Positions 36,853 through 45,244 of a stretch of DNA of 64,000 bases are shown piece by piece. The DNA is from Pseudoalteromonas distincta (GTDB taxonomy: Bacteria; Pseudomonadota; Gammaproteobacteria; Enterobacterales; Alteromonadaceae), in NCBI RefSeq assembly GCF_000814675.1, contig NZ_JWIG01000005.1:1-64000 (forward strand), written 5' to 3'. Position 1 is the first letter of the stretch, and each line of letters opens with the position of its first letter. The translations under genes and the position numbers were made by a program. The notes below the pieces were generated by a model. That model was given only the letters and a program-made list of their open reading frames with translations. It was not told where the DNA came from and made no database searches.

Positions 36853-37395
36853 ATGGCCGAATTTACTTTATACACTCAAGAAAACGCACCAGAAGAAGCA
36901 AAACCGTTACTAGCTGATTCAGTAGCAGCATTTGGTATGCTTCCTAACTTACATGCAGTAATGGCTGAAGCACCAACATTACTTAAAGGTTACCAAGTAT
37001 TGCATGAGTTGTTTCAAAAAACATCATTCAACGCAGAAGAGCTAACAGTAGTATGGCAATCAATTAACGTAGAGCACGACTGTCATTACTGTGTTCCTGC
37101 TCACAGTGGCATTGCAGCGGCAATGAAGGTTGATCAAGGTATTGTTGACGCACTTGTTAACAAAACACCACTTGAAAACCCTAAGCTAGAAACTCTTCGT
37201 GAAACTACACTTGCAATGACACGTGAACGTGGCGTGATCAGCGATGAGCAAATCGAAAAATTCTTTGCCGCAGGTTACGCTAAGCAACAGCTACTTGAAA
37301 TTATTGTAGGCTTGTCTCAAAAAGTAATGAGCAACTACACTAATCACCTTGCTGATACACCAGTAGACGCGCCATTTAAAAAATACGTAAAATAA
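36853..37395 (+). CDS. AhpD-like carboxymuconolactone decarboxylase family protein
   Basis: The 180-residue protein has the AhpD core HDCHYCVPAH: C77, C80 and H84 form the CxxC redox site. Such proteins act as alkylhydroperoxidases or thiol reductases. A terminator follows. The divergent TetR gene with paired sites suggests induction by an unknown stress compound. A strong ribosome site (TAGGAG) precedes the ATG. Confidence 0.88.
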   Translation: MAEFTLYTQENAPEEAKPLLADSVAAFGMLPNLHAVMAEAPTLLKGYQVLHELFQKTSFNAEELTVVWQSINVEHDCHYCVPAHSGIAAAMKVDQGIVDALVNKTPLENPKLETLRETTLAMTRERGVISDEQIEKFFAAGYAKQQLLEIIVGLSQKVMSNYTNHLADTPVDAPFKKYVK

Positions 37396-37414
37396 ATACG
37401 ATTTTATAAATGAC

Positions 37415-37438
37415 AAAAGGCAGCCTAGGCTGCCTTTT
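37415..37438. terminator. bidirectional terminator
   Basis: AAAAGGCAGCC-TA-GGCTGCCTTTT is a perfect palindrome between two convergent genes. Confidence 0.9.
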
Positions 37439-37455
37439 GTGCTTTTAAATCACAG

Positions 37456-37986
37456 CTATTTAAATTTAACCGTTTTTGTACTGCGTGTATAAATACGTTG
37501 TTCGGGTTTTGTCCACTCACCTTTTTTTAAATAAGAGGTCGATACAATAAATTTATCGTCTTTTAGTTCACTCATCGATTTAACCTTTGTAATACCATCT
37601 TGGCTACCAGTTACGTCTTCATAGGCTACAAATTGAGTGGGGCTGAGCACTTTCATAGTGCCTTTTGTATAAAATCCTGCGGTTGTGAAATAGTAAAATA
37701 CCAAAGACTCTTTTTTACTGTCGTAAAAAATCATCGACTCGCCGCCATACTCACCTTCATTAATAGAGTGCTTGGTATGTATCGCTTTACCGTTTAAAGC
37801 ACGCTCCCAACGGCCAACATCTTGTATTTTTTTAGCACCTTCAGGTACTTTAAAGTCAGCCTGCCAAGTTCCTAAATAGGGCTTAAATACGGCAAGTTCT
37901 TTATCAAGGTTGGTGAATGTATCGGATGCATAGCTATTAAATGTTGATAAGCATAAGACTAAGAATATCGCTTTAAAATATGTCAT
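37456..37986 (-). CDS. secreted DUF1579-like protein
   Basis: The 176-residue exported protein has a signal peptide (about 1-20). It begins its mature part with a lipocalin-like pattern (FKPYLGTWQADF) followed by a beta-rich barrel with GRWERALNGK and FYDSKKESLVFYYF. This resembles DUF1579 or nitrobindin-like small-molecule-binding proteins. No ligand can be named. It is a single gene. Confidence 0.6.
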   Translation of the reverse strand: MTYFKAIFLVLCLSTFNSYASDTFTNLDKELAVFKPYLGTWQADFKVPEGAKKIQDVGRWERALNGKAIHTKHSINEGEYGGESMIFYDSKKESLVFYYFTTAGFYTKGTMKVLSPTQFVAYEDVTGSQDGITKVKSMSELKDDKFIVSTSYLKKGEWTKPEQRIYTRSTKTVKFK

Positions 37987-38037
37987 AATTTGGCTCTTGT
38001 TTTTGTAATACCAATGCCAAGTATAGGCGATAATTAA

Positions 38038-38421
38038 TTGATAAAGAAAATATTAATCACATTCTCATTACTTTATTTAGCCGCCATTTGGCTGGCTTAC
38101 CTACTGCAATACTTACCTGTTTATATACCAATATATGTACCTGGTTATATAAGTGTATTAAGTGCTATCACTTTTTTAATGTACGCGTGGGATAAGCGAC
38201 AAGCTAAGCGCTCTTCACATAAAAAAGTAAATCGTACGCCAGAGCGCACACTGCAACTACTTGCATTATTTGGAGGATGGCCGGGGGCATTACTTGCTCA
38301 ACAATTACTTCGCCATAAATCGCAAAAGCGACGTTTTATAGTGATGTTGTGGTTATGTATTTTAATAAATGCGGGATGCAGTATTATCGCTATTTATTTT
38401 CCAGATTTATTGTTAGGTTAA
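38038..38421 (+). CDS. DUF1294 membrane protein
   Basis: The 127-residue protein has three to four helices and the DUF1294 signature: MYAWDKRQAK, RTPERTLQLLALFGGWPGALLAQQLLRHKSQKRRF. In many bacteria this domain is fused behind a cold-shock domain; here it stands alone. The start is TTG at 38038 with AGGCGA upstream. The function of the family is unknown. Confidence 0.78.
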   Translation: MIKKILITFSLLYLAAIWLAYLLQYLPVYIPIYVPGYISVLSAITFLMYAWDKRQAKRSSHKKVNRTPERTLQLLALFGGWPGALLAQQLLRHKSQKRRFIVMLWLCILINAGCSIIAIYFPDLLLG

Positions 38422-38446
38422 AGTATAAATAGGAAAAGGACTTTTT

Positions 38447-38965
38447 ATGACTAATACAAGATCGGCTGGCGTGACCTTAACGCTTATTTTATTTTTATTA
38501 ATACCATTGCAAGGATGTGCAGACATGTTTGGGTTTTTTAATAAACAAGACGTTACGTTGTCGTTGCCTGTAAAAGGCAGACTATTAAATAATGGTGAGC
38601 CCCAGCAGGGCGTTAAAGTAACAAGAGAGCTGATTTACGGTGATACTTATATTAATGAAGCCATAAGTGATAACAATGGTTACTTTTATTTCGATAATAA
38701 AACAATACGTAGTTCAAAGCCTTCAAACATGTTTTTTAATAGCTCTTTGCTACAGAGTATTTATATTAAAAACAAAAAAGATGAAGATTCAATCTTGTGG
38801 TATACCACAATACCGTTCACCGAAGAGCAAGCACTGCTGTCTGATATATTAAATAACTTTGAATGCGAACTTAGTGAAGAGGCTACAACGTACGATATAC
38901 CGATAAAAAACACCGGTCAATTTTATACAGTTTATACGCGTTGTAATATCAATTCGCTTAATTAA
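38447..38965 (+). CDS. DUF6795-like lipoprotein with repeat-derived C terminus
   Basis: The 172-residue lipoprotein has a lipobox LQGC (cleavage before C24). Its mature part carries a transthyretin-like beta segment (PVKGRLLNNGEPQQGVKVTR, then DNNGYFYFDN) seen in DUF6795 proteins. Two further cysteines lie near the end. The last six residues and the stop codon (NINSLN, TAA at 38963) lie in the left end of the palindromic element at 38946, so the native end was probably replaced or extended. The function is unknown. Confidence 0.7.
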   Translation: MTNTRSAGVTLTLILFLLIPLQGCADMFGFFNKQDVTLSLPVKGRLLNNGEPQQGVKVTRELIYGDTYINEAISDNNGYFYFDNKTIRSSKPSNMFFNSSLLQSIYIKNKKDEDSILWYTTIPFTEEQALLSDILNNFECELSEEATTYDIPIKNTGQFYTVYTRCNINSLN

Positions 38966-39107
38966 GTGGTCTATTTTGAGGGCGGAAAAACGTGTTGATA
39001 GCTAGGCAAAAAGTTCGCTATTTAGTTGTTCTAAATGAGAATTTTTTAACGCAGGTAGCGACACGTTTAGCCCCGCAAAATGATTAAGTATTATTGCGGA
39101 TTGGTAT
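38946..39107. repeat. 162-bp imperfect palindromic element (copy B)
   Basis: This is the second full copy of the element at 2584, in the same orientation and mostly identical. It shares the TCGCTTAATTAAGTG start, the CGTGTTGATAGCTAGGC block, the ATTTAGTTGTTCTAAAT centre and the ATTATTGCGGATTGGTAT end. The left terminal base block is ATATCAAT instead of ATACCAAT. It overlaps the 3' end of the lipoprotein gene. Confidence 0.8.
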
Positions 39108-39136
39108 AAGTTATAGAAATTAGTGAGAAGTCTGAT

Positions 39137-39170
39137 AAAGCCACCAATGTTCATCTATTAGTGGCTTTAA
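39137..39170. terminator. possible terminator after the rhomboid gene
   Basis: AAAGCCAC and GTGGCTTT form an 8-bp stem around a 16-nt loop, just past the reverse-strand stop. No long T tract follows. Confidence 0.45.
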
Positions 39171-39178
39171 TGTGATGA

Positions 39179-40264
39179 TTAACGTTTTAACTGTGCTTCT
39201 TTTTGGTTTAGTAAACGAATTATAGGGTTTTGCTCTAATATTTTACTTTTCAAAATATAACCAATAATTAGTCCAGCTATAAAGCCACCAATATGTGCAC
39301 CATAATCAATGCCATCAGGGCCTGTTACTGCACCAAAAATGTTAAATCCTAACCAAATAGCAAAAAACCATACCGCAGAAAGTTTCTTCTGATAAATTAC
39401 AAACATAAAAGTGAGGCTTGCGTGCCTAAACCACATCAGATACATGCCAAATAAACCGGCTATCGCACCACTGGCACCCACGCCTGGAATATTCGACATA
39501 GGGTTTACAATGTAGCTAGCAAATGATGCGAGTAGACCACAGGCCAAGTACCACAACAAAAAGCGCTTGTGTCCTAAAACATCTTCTAAGTTATCGCCAA
39601 CGATATATAAAAAGTACATATTGCCAACTAGATGCATTATGGAACCATGTAAAAATACGCAAGTTAATACAGTCCATAGCTCATTACCTTTACTTAAATC
39701 TGCAGGTGTCATGGCAAAGTTATCAATGACGTAGCTAAATGAGCTCGGGTTTAAAAAGTAAAGTGCAAAAATCAGTGTGTTTAAGACAATAAGACCGCGA
39801 GTTACCCAGGGGGTCTTTTGTGGCTTAATATTATATTCAACAGGCATTTGCGTTAAAAATTGGAACAAGTAAGTTTTCCAACTTACTTTTTGATTTAGCT
39901 CGCCTAAACTCGCTTTTATTTCAGGGCTATTTTCAACACTTTCAAGCTCATCTTTATCAATCCATGTGCCATCGCAGTGTCTACAAACATCTATTTCGGT
40001 ATGAAAAGCTTCAAGTAAGTGAAAACGTTCCAAGCTTTTTTTACAATCAGGGCAGTCAAGCTCAGAAATTCCTAATGCTTCACCAAAGTGAGTTTCAAAT
40101 TTATCACCTTCAGGGCCTTCATTTATTTCGGAAATCATCCGATTTACTTCATTTTTTTCGAACCATAAGCCACCACATTCACGGCAAATATCTATTTCTT
40201 CGCCTTGATAATTGGTTACTTCTAATGGATGGTCTTTACAATGTGGGCAGCTCTTAGTTGGCAT
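39179..40264 (-). CDS. rhomboid intramembrane protease with two N-terminal zinc ribbons
   Basis: The 361-residue protein joins two zf-TFIIB-type ribbons to a six- or seven-helix rhomboid domain (about 150-345). The ribbons are C6-C9-C27-C30 and C71-C74-C94-C97, each followed by G-(G/T)-W. The protease motifs are complete: HGSIMHLVGN (H206, N215), GASG (S265) and AHIGG (H324). A serine protease active within the membrane is expected, and the ribbons may recruit substrate. The upstream gene overlaps its start by 11 bp. Confidence 0.88.
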   Translation of the reverse strand: MPTKSCPHCKDHPLEVTNYQGEEIDICRECGGLWFEKNEVNRMISEINEGPEGDKFETHFGEALGISELDCPDCKKSLERFHLLEAFHTEIDVCRHCDGTWIDKDELESVENSPEIKASLGELNQKVSWKTYLFQFLTQMPVEYNIKPQKTPWVTRGLIVLNTLIFALYFLNPSSFSYVIDNFAMTPADLSKGNELWTVLTCVFLHGSIMHLVGNMYFLYIVGDNLEDVLGHKRFLLWYLACGLLASFASYIVNPMSNIPGVGASGAIAGLFGMYLMWFRHASLTFMFVIYQKKLSAVWFFAIWLGFNIFGAVTGPDGIDYGAHIGGFIAGLIIGYILKSKILEQNPIIRLLNQKEAQLKR

Positions 40265-40934
40265 TTTCTAGCTCCTTTAACGAACCAACAGAAATGTCAT
40301 TCTGCTGTAATTCCATTTTTAATTGTTTAGCGCTATTTTTTAGTGCGGGTAGCGTTTGAGTTTTAATTGAGTCTGTTATTTTTGCTAATTCGATAGAAGC
40401 CTGCTTAGCAGACATTTTTCTTTCTATTGCGGCATTAATGATAAAATCAGCTCGAGAATAAAACCGACGTATTTTAGTCAAAAATTCACTTGGTGTTTCA
40501 AGCGTAGTAGGCGAAAACTGCATGGTTTTCCATATGTACTGCTCAAGTGTGGGTTTAAAAAATTCCATTTCTGATTTTGGCGGGCTCTTCGCTAAGCGTT
40601 CTGCATACTTAGCTACCGTATTTGCGTTATCATTAACTTCGTCATAGAGCGATGTACGCAAATAGTAGTTATCTTCCATTTTGCTAAATGAATCGAACTT
40701 AAGCGCTTGTTCTAAACCGCTTTGAGCAGCCAAATAAACACCAAATACGGTAGAAATAACCATAAAAAATTGATTTAACCAAAAACCAGTACTTTTGAGC
40801 TCTTTATGATCGACCGTTTTAAGGGCTTGAGTGAGTTTCTGAGTAACTACAGGTGGTTTTGTATTGTTGTCAGGGGTGGGATTAGTTGGTTCCAACAGTT
40901 TGTTCCTTGAATATTGCTTCCTTTTTAAGCGCAC
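40254..40934 (-). CDS. single-helix membrane protein upstream of the rhomboid
   Basis: The 226-residue protein has a basic, proline-rich N-terminal tail, one hydrophobic helix (about 52-72) and a helical C-terminal domain (about 85-220). No family is recognised. The coding region overlaps the rhomboid start by 11 bp, so the two are co-translated and may work together, for instance as substrate or partner. Confidence 0.65.
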   Translation of the reverse strand: MRLKRKQYSRNKLLEPTNPTPDNNTKPPVVTQKLTQALKTVDHKELKSTGFWLNQFFMVISTVFGVYLAAQSGLEQALKFDSFSKMEDNYYLRTSLYDEVNDNANTVAKYAERLAKSPPKSEMEFFKPTLEQYIWKTMQFSPTTLETPSEFLTKIRRFYSRADFIINAAIERKMSAKQASIELAKITDSIKTQTLPALKNSAKQLKMELQQNDISVGSLKELENAN

Positions 40935-41315
40935 AAGAATACTTAAAAATTAACCAGTTAGCAATGCTACTATCCGTATTGAATATACTTTTTTACGTTT
41001 CGACCTGCATGTACATGCAGACGTAAACTTTACTCATTTCCTAAGGAGAGTGGGTAATGAATCTTTAGTAATTATACTTTAAGTGCACAACTACTAAAAT
41101 CCCCATATCAAAACCGTTAAAGGTTTCAATTGATTACTTTGTGATTAAAAATAAAACAAGCAGCCATGGCTCTTCGTCATTTAACAGTTAAAGCAAATAA
41201 GAATTCTGTGCTAGAAAAGCTATGTTTTGCTCATGAGGTAAGTATATTGGTATATATAAAATTGATAATACTAAGTTATGGCTAATTAGTTTTTATTTTA
41301 AATATATAACAAAGG
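40935..41315. other. gene-free region with a long palindrome
   Basis: CTGCATGTACATGCAG (41005-41020) is a perfect 16-bp palindrome, flanked at a distance by TTACGT and ACGTAA. It has no T tract, so a regulatory site is more likely than a terminator. The remaining bases show nothing convincing; a 39-codon frame at 41166 lacks a ribosome site. Confidence 0.35.
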
Positions 41316-41798
41316 TCATTCTTGAAAAATACTTTCAACCTTTGAATTTAAAAATACTGCACCGTTTTGTGTTTTGCCTAAATGGTCGTCTTTATTATAA
41401 ATAGGGCAGCTTTTCAGTGATAAACAGCCACATCCTATGCAGCTGTCTACCTTGTCTCGCAAACGCTGCATATACGCTATTCGCTCGTCCAGCTGTGCTT
41501 GCCATTGCTTTGAAAGGGCTGCCCAGTCTTTTTGTGTGGGTGTGCGCTGTTCAGGTAATGTGGCCAGTGTTTGTTTAATTTCATCAAGGGTTATTCCCAT
41601 TGCTTGTGCGGCTTTTACTACCGCTATGCGGCGCAGTACATCTTTTTTATAGCGGCGTTGATTGCCGCCATTGCGCCAGCTACGTATTAGTCCTTTTGTT
41701 TCGTAAAAATGCAGGGTTGATACTTTTACGCCGCTACGCTTTGCTACATAGCCCACGGTTAAGTTGGCCTCAGTTAGTTTTTTTTGATCTATTGGCAT
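41316..41798 (-). CDS. soxR: redox-sensitive regulator SoxR
   Basis: The 160-residue MerR-family protein has a helix-turn-helix at about 14-35 and the [2Fe-2S] cluster motif C-IG-C-G-C-LSLKS-C (C120, C123, C125, C131). It starts opposite a flavin reductase-like gene, and a SoxR box lies between them. It should activate its target when the cluster is oxidised by redox-cycling compounds. Confidence 0.95.
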   Translation of the reverse strand: MPIDQKKLTEANLTVGYVAKRSGVKVSTLHFYETKGLIRSWRNGGNQRRYKKDVLRRIAVVKAAQAMGITLDEIKQTLATLPEQRTPTQKDWAALSKQWQAQLDERIAYMQRLRDKVDSCIGCGCLSLKSCPIYNKDDHLGKTQNGAVFLNSKVESIFQE

Positions 41799-41814
41799 TA
41801 TTTTTAATTTCCGA

Positions 41815-41845
41815 TTGACCTCAATATAACTTGAGGTTTTAAGCT
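41815..41845 (+). promoter_or_regulatory. SoxR box in a 19-bp spacer promoter
   Basis: CCTCAATATAACTTGAGG (41819-41836) fits the SoxR operator (CCTCAA...TTGAGG). It sits between a -35 TTGACC (41815-41820) and a -10-like TAAGCT (41840-41845). The 19-bp spacer is the over-long type that MerR-family activators correct. The promoter points toward the gene at 41876. Confidence 0.85.
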
Positions 41846-41875
41846 TCTTTCAACATTAAAAAAGGAGCTAACTAA

Positions 41876-42349
41876 ATGCAACAAAAACTTGAGCGTAGCA
41901 CTGTTATTATTTATTCAAGCGCACGCAAAAATGGTAATACACAGGCGCACGTTAATGGATTTGCAGAGCAAAATACTGTGCGTGTAATATGCTTAGATGA
42001 TTATAAAATTGCGCCGTACTGCTATAACAAAAACTATAAAAATGATGATTTTTACGCTGTGTTTGAAGCACTTTTAAAATATGAACATTGGGTGTTCGCG
42101 TCGCCTGTTTATTGGTACAGCACCACGGTACAAATGAAATTATTTATCGATAGAATAACCGATTATATGGACGATGAAGCATTAAAACCTAAGCTTCGTA
42201 GTTTACGCAGTAAGCATTTTTCAGTGCTTTCTAATGCGTCATCAAGTGAAGCCCCCGCCTGTTTTGTAGAGCAGTTTAAAAATACGTTTAGTTATTTAGG
42301 TATGCAGTTTATTAACCACAGCCATAAAAGTACCCAAAAGGTTGCTTAA
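41876..42349 (+). CDS. flavodoxin-fold NAD(P)H-dependent FMN reductase, SoxR target
   Basis: The 157-residue protein has the FMN phosphate loop SSARKNGNT (about 14-22) and the SPVYWYSTTVQMKLFIDR stretch (about 75-92) of the NADPH-dependent FMN reductase family. With a SoxR box directly upstream it is probably induced by redox-active compounds and may reduce quinones or dyes. A terminator overlaps its stop. Confidence 0.82.
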   Translation: MQQKLERSTVIIYSSARKNGNTQAHVNGFAEQNTVRVICLDDYKIAPYCYNKNYKNDDFYAVFEALLKYEHWVFASPVYWYSTTVQMKLFIDRITDYMDDEALKPKLRSLRSKHFSVLSNASSSEAPACFVEQFKNTFSYLGMQFINHSHKSTQKVA

Positions 42350-42364
42350 ATTGCAGCCTTTTTT
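42336..42364 (+). terminator. terminator after the FMN reductase gene
   Basis: AAAGGTTGC pairs with GCAGCCTTT (one G-U) around a seven-base loop and runs into six T residues. Its left arm covers the last codons of the gene. Confidence 0.75.
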
Positions 42365-42414
42365 GGTTGTCTCTGGTAGTTTAGTAATAATCTTAAAAAA
42401 CACAGGACTGTTTT

Positions 42415-42927
42415 ATGAAATATTTACTATTGTTAGTGCTGCTTTTTAGCCCTTTAATATATGCAACAGAGCAACCAATTAAGGGGTATGGTAATTATTA
42501 CAATGTACCCGAGCATGATGAAATTAATGACGCTACGGTATTTAAAATAGCATTTGATGTTGCTGATGGCGCTAAAGAAGGCGCGCAAAATAATTCAATA
42601 AATTCGCTAGCGCGTTTTATTAACATGCATGTGGCGCATGGCGTAAAGCCTGAAAACATACAACTTGCATTAGTTGTGCACGGCAGCGCAAGTGTGGATG
42701 TGTTAGCTAATAGCGAATATAAAAAACGCTTTAACGCTGACAATAAAAACCAAGCGTTAATTGAGCAGCTACTAGCAAATAACACTAAAGTGTATGTTTG
42801 CGGGCAATCTGCTACTCACTTTAAAGTAACGCCAGCGCTTTTAATTGAGGGTGTAAAGATGTCGCTTTCAGCTATGACCGCTCACGCACAACTTCAACAA
42901 CAAGGCTATACGCTCAATCCATTTTAA
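42415..42927 (+). CDS. exported DsrE family protein
   Basis: The 170-residue protein has a short signal peptide (about 1-17). The DsrE-like fold is seen in VFKIAFDVADGAKE, RFINMHVAHGVKPENIQLALVVHGSA and the terminal VYVCGQSATHFKV. The conserved cysteine of sulfur-relay DsrE members is at about residue 124. The periplasmic location makes a role in sulfur relay uncertain. The stop overlaps the next start (TAATG). Confidence 0.78.
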   Translation: MKYLLLLVLLFSPLIYATEQPIKGYGNYYNVPEHDEINDATVFKIAFDVADGAKEGAQNNSINSLARFINMHVAHGVKPENIQLALVVHGSASVDVLANSEYKKRFNADNKNQALIEQLLANNTKVYVCGQSATHFKVTPALLIEGVKMSLSAMTAHAQLQQQGYTLNPF

Positions 42928-43571
42928 TGACTCAAATAATAAAAAATATTCTCTGCTTTGGGGATTCAAATACATGGGGCTTAAACCCTGAAACGGGTAA
43001 ACGTTTGGATGAAAATACCCGTTGGACATCACTTTTAAATAAAAACTTAGGGTGTGGTTTTAACGTAATAGAGGCTGGGCAACCTAACCGCACGTTAGTG
43101 CATAATCCCCCGTTTGACGGTGTGCTCAATGGTGTTAGCTATTTAAAGCCTTATTTGGATAAGCATGATCTCGACTTTATTATTATAGCTCTTGGTACAA
43201 ACGATCTTAAAAAACGTTTTAATTTAACACCTACTTTAATAGCAGATGGCTTGAATGATTTAATTAACTCAATACACATTTATTATCAGCAAGGTAGTAC
43301 TTTAAAATCCCCTAAAATTATTATTGCTAGCCCACCTAGAATAAGAATTACCGAGCAGTATTCACGTATTTATGAAGAGGCTGATACAAAAGTAACAGAG
43401 CTCTCTAGTGCATTTAAAAGCGTTGCAGCTAATAATAAGTGTGCTTTTATTGATTTTAATTCGTTTATTAACATAACAGATGGTGATGGGATTCATTTTG
43501 ATGATAACCAACATTTGGCAATAGGCTTTAAAATAGCGCAATTGGTTCAAAACTCACTCAATAATTGTTGA
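42927..43571 (+). CDS. SGNH/GDSL hydrolase
   Basis: The 214-residue hydrolase has block I FGDSNTWG (catalytic S near residue 13), block III GTNDLKK and block V DGIHFD. There is no signal peptide. It resembles arylesterase-like acyl-hydrolases. Its ATG overlaps the DsrE stop by one base, implying coupled translation. The substrate is unknown. Confidence 0.85.
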   Translation: MTQIIKNILCFGDSNTWGLNPETGKRLDENTRWTSLLNKNLGCGFNVIEAGQPNRTLVHNPPFDGVLNGVSYLKPYLDKHDLDFIIIALGTNDLKKRFNLTPTLIADGLNDLINSIHIYYQQGSTLKSPKIIIASPPRIRITEQYSRIYEEADTKVTELSSAFKSVAANNKCAFIDFNSFINITDGDGIHFDDNQHLAIGFKIAQLVQNSLNNC

Positions 43572-43649
43572 ATCTATCTGTGTGAATTTAATGCGACTTA
43601 TGCAATCATCTAATAAATTAGTGATATAAATTAACAATCTCAGGATGCT

Positions 43650-45188
43650 ATGGAAAAGTACCAAAAAAAATCGATTATAGCCGTTCTAACAGGGGTGTTA
43701 GTTTTTATAACTGGCTGTCTCATTTTGCTCTATTTTGCAGCGCAAGAACTCATTACTCAAATCAATGCCGATACTAAACACATTCTTAAACATGTTGACT
43801 CTGCTGTATTAGAGCGTCGCAGTGTGCTTACACCTCTTAATAAGTTTGGTTTCAAGCAGTGCAATGAAACTACATTGCTTGAAATGCGGCGTGCTTTATT
43901 TGATTCACAATATGTGATTGATATCGGTTTTTTTATTGGTAACCAGTTAATGTGTACAACTGGGGCTGGTTTGCTAAGCAGTGGTATAAACGACCTTGAG
44001 CCTGACTATATCCGTAAAGATGAGGATGTACGTGTACGTTTTGAGCCGCAGTTGTATTTATTATTATTTACCGGACGTCCTATGGAAGTGGTAATCGTTC
44101 GCCAAGGTAATTTTAACCTGATCATGGAGTCAAAGGCATTCAACTCTGCGAGTATTGGGTCCAAAAATTGGGAAGTTGTATATAGAGACTCCGAGGAACT
44201 GCATCATTTAGCAGGTACAAAAGGCACTTATAGTAAAATAAGTGGCGACAGCTATTTACCGTATGAAACGGGTGTTGCTTGTAGTACTGAAAATGAGAAC
44301 TACTGCGCAGCAGTGCATTTGCCTTGGAGTCAGTTCTTTTCTAATAACCACTTTTTATTAATCATCTCCTTAATTTTAACCTGCTTAGCTGGTGTATCGA
44401 GTGCGCTAATGGTAAATGCAAGAATTGCTGCTCGTCGCTCTATTAATCAGCGTATTCGTAAAGGACTCAAAAAGGGATCATTTTATTGGACTTACCAGCC
44501 TATTATTTGTTTGCAAAGTGGCAAGCTGATTGGTTGCGAGGTACTTGCCCGTTTTGAAGATAAGTACGGTGTTTTATTTCCAGATGAGTTTATTCCGGTT
44601 ATTAGAAAAAACAATTTAACCTGGACTTTTACTGAGGCCATGATTGCCACCACAATCAAAGAGTTAACTTCTATAGAGGTATTGCCTGAAGGCTTTAAAG
44701 TGTCGCTTAATATATTTCCGTGTGATGTAGAGCTGGGTAACGTATTGTTGTTACCACAAATTACAGAGCTTACCAATTCACGCTTTATTATTTGTTTAGA
44801 GATAACTGAAGACGAATACCTTGATACAAGCATCGCGCATGCTCATTTTAGAACCTTGGTTGAATCGGGATTTAACTTATCATTAGATGACTTTGGTACG
44901 GGTTATTCGAATTTAAGAAACTTACAAAATTTGAGTTTTCATCAACTTAAAATTGACCGTACGTTTGTTCAAGATATAGCAACTGAGGGCTTAAAAGCCT
45001 CTATGATCCCAAATATTATGGAACTTGTGCATAAGTTTAATTATACCTGTGTAGCAGAAGGAATTGAAACCACTGAGCAAGAGGCCATTTTAAAAACAGC
45101 GGGTGTGCATTACGGACAAGGCTGGAAGTACGGTAAGCCCATGACTGCGTCTAAATTTAAAAATTATATAACTAGTCAGCATTTTTAG
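43650..45188 (+). CDS. CSS-motif EAL c-di-GMP phosphodiesterase
   Basis: The 512-residue protein has two helices (about 8-32 and 231-254) enclosing a periplasmic sensor of the CSS type (cysteines near ACSTENENYC). A C-terminal EAL domain (about 260-505) follows. The signature reads EVLAR in place of EALIR, a common active variant. DDFGTGYSN and KIDRTF are intact and there is no GGDEF domain. It should degrade c-di-GMP under control of periplasmic redox state, as known for CSS-EAL proteins. Confidence 0.87.
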   Translation: MEKYQKKSIIAVLTGVLVFITGCLILLYFAAQELITQINADTKHILKHVDSAVLERRSVLTPLNKFGFKQCNETTLLEMRRALFDSQYVIDIGFFIGNQLMCTTGAGLLSSGINDLEPDYIRKDEDVRVRFEPQLYLLLFTGRPMEVVIVRQGNFNLIMESKAFNSASIGSKNWEVVYRDSEELHHLAGTKGTYSKISGDSYLPYETGVACSTENENYCAAVHLPWSQFFSNNHFLLIISLILTCLAGVSSALMVNARIAARRSINQRIRKGLKKGSFYWTYQPIICLQSGKLIGCEVLARFEDKYGVLFPDEFIPVIRKNNLTWTFTEAMIATTIKELTSIEVLPEGFKVSLNIFPCDVELGNVLLLPQITELTNSRFIICLEITEDEYLDTSIAHAHFRTLVESGFNLSLDDFGTGYSNLRNLQNLSFHQLKIDRTFVQDIATEGLKASMIPNIMELVHKFNYTCVAEGIETTEQEAILKTAGVHYGQGWKYGKPMTASKFKNYITSQHF

Positions 45189-45244
45189 ATCTCAGCTGCC
45201 ATACTAAACGTATCGGTATGAAATTTATAAATATTAGGTTTATT

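Noticed and set aside
37999..38020. Further copy of the palindromic element near ATACCAATGCC
   Set aside because: Only the first few bases match the element end; nothing of its body follows.
41166..41285. 39-codon frame in the gap before soxR
   Set aside because: It starts with a plain ATG without a ribosome site and shows no structured composition, so there is too little support.
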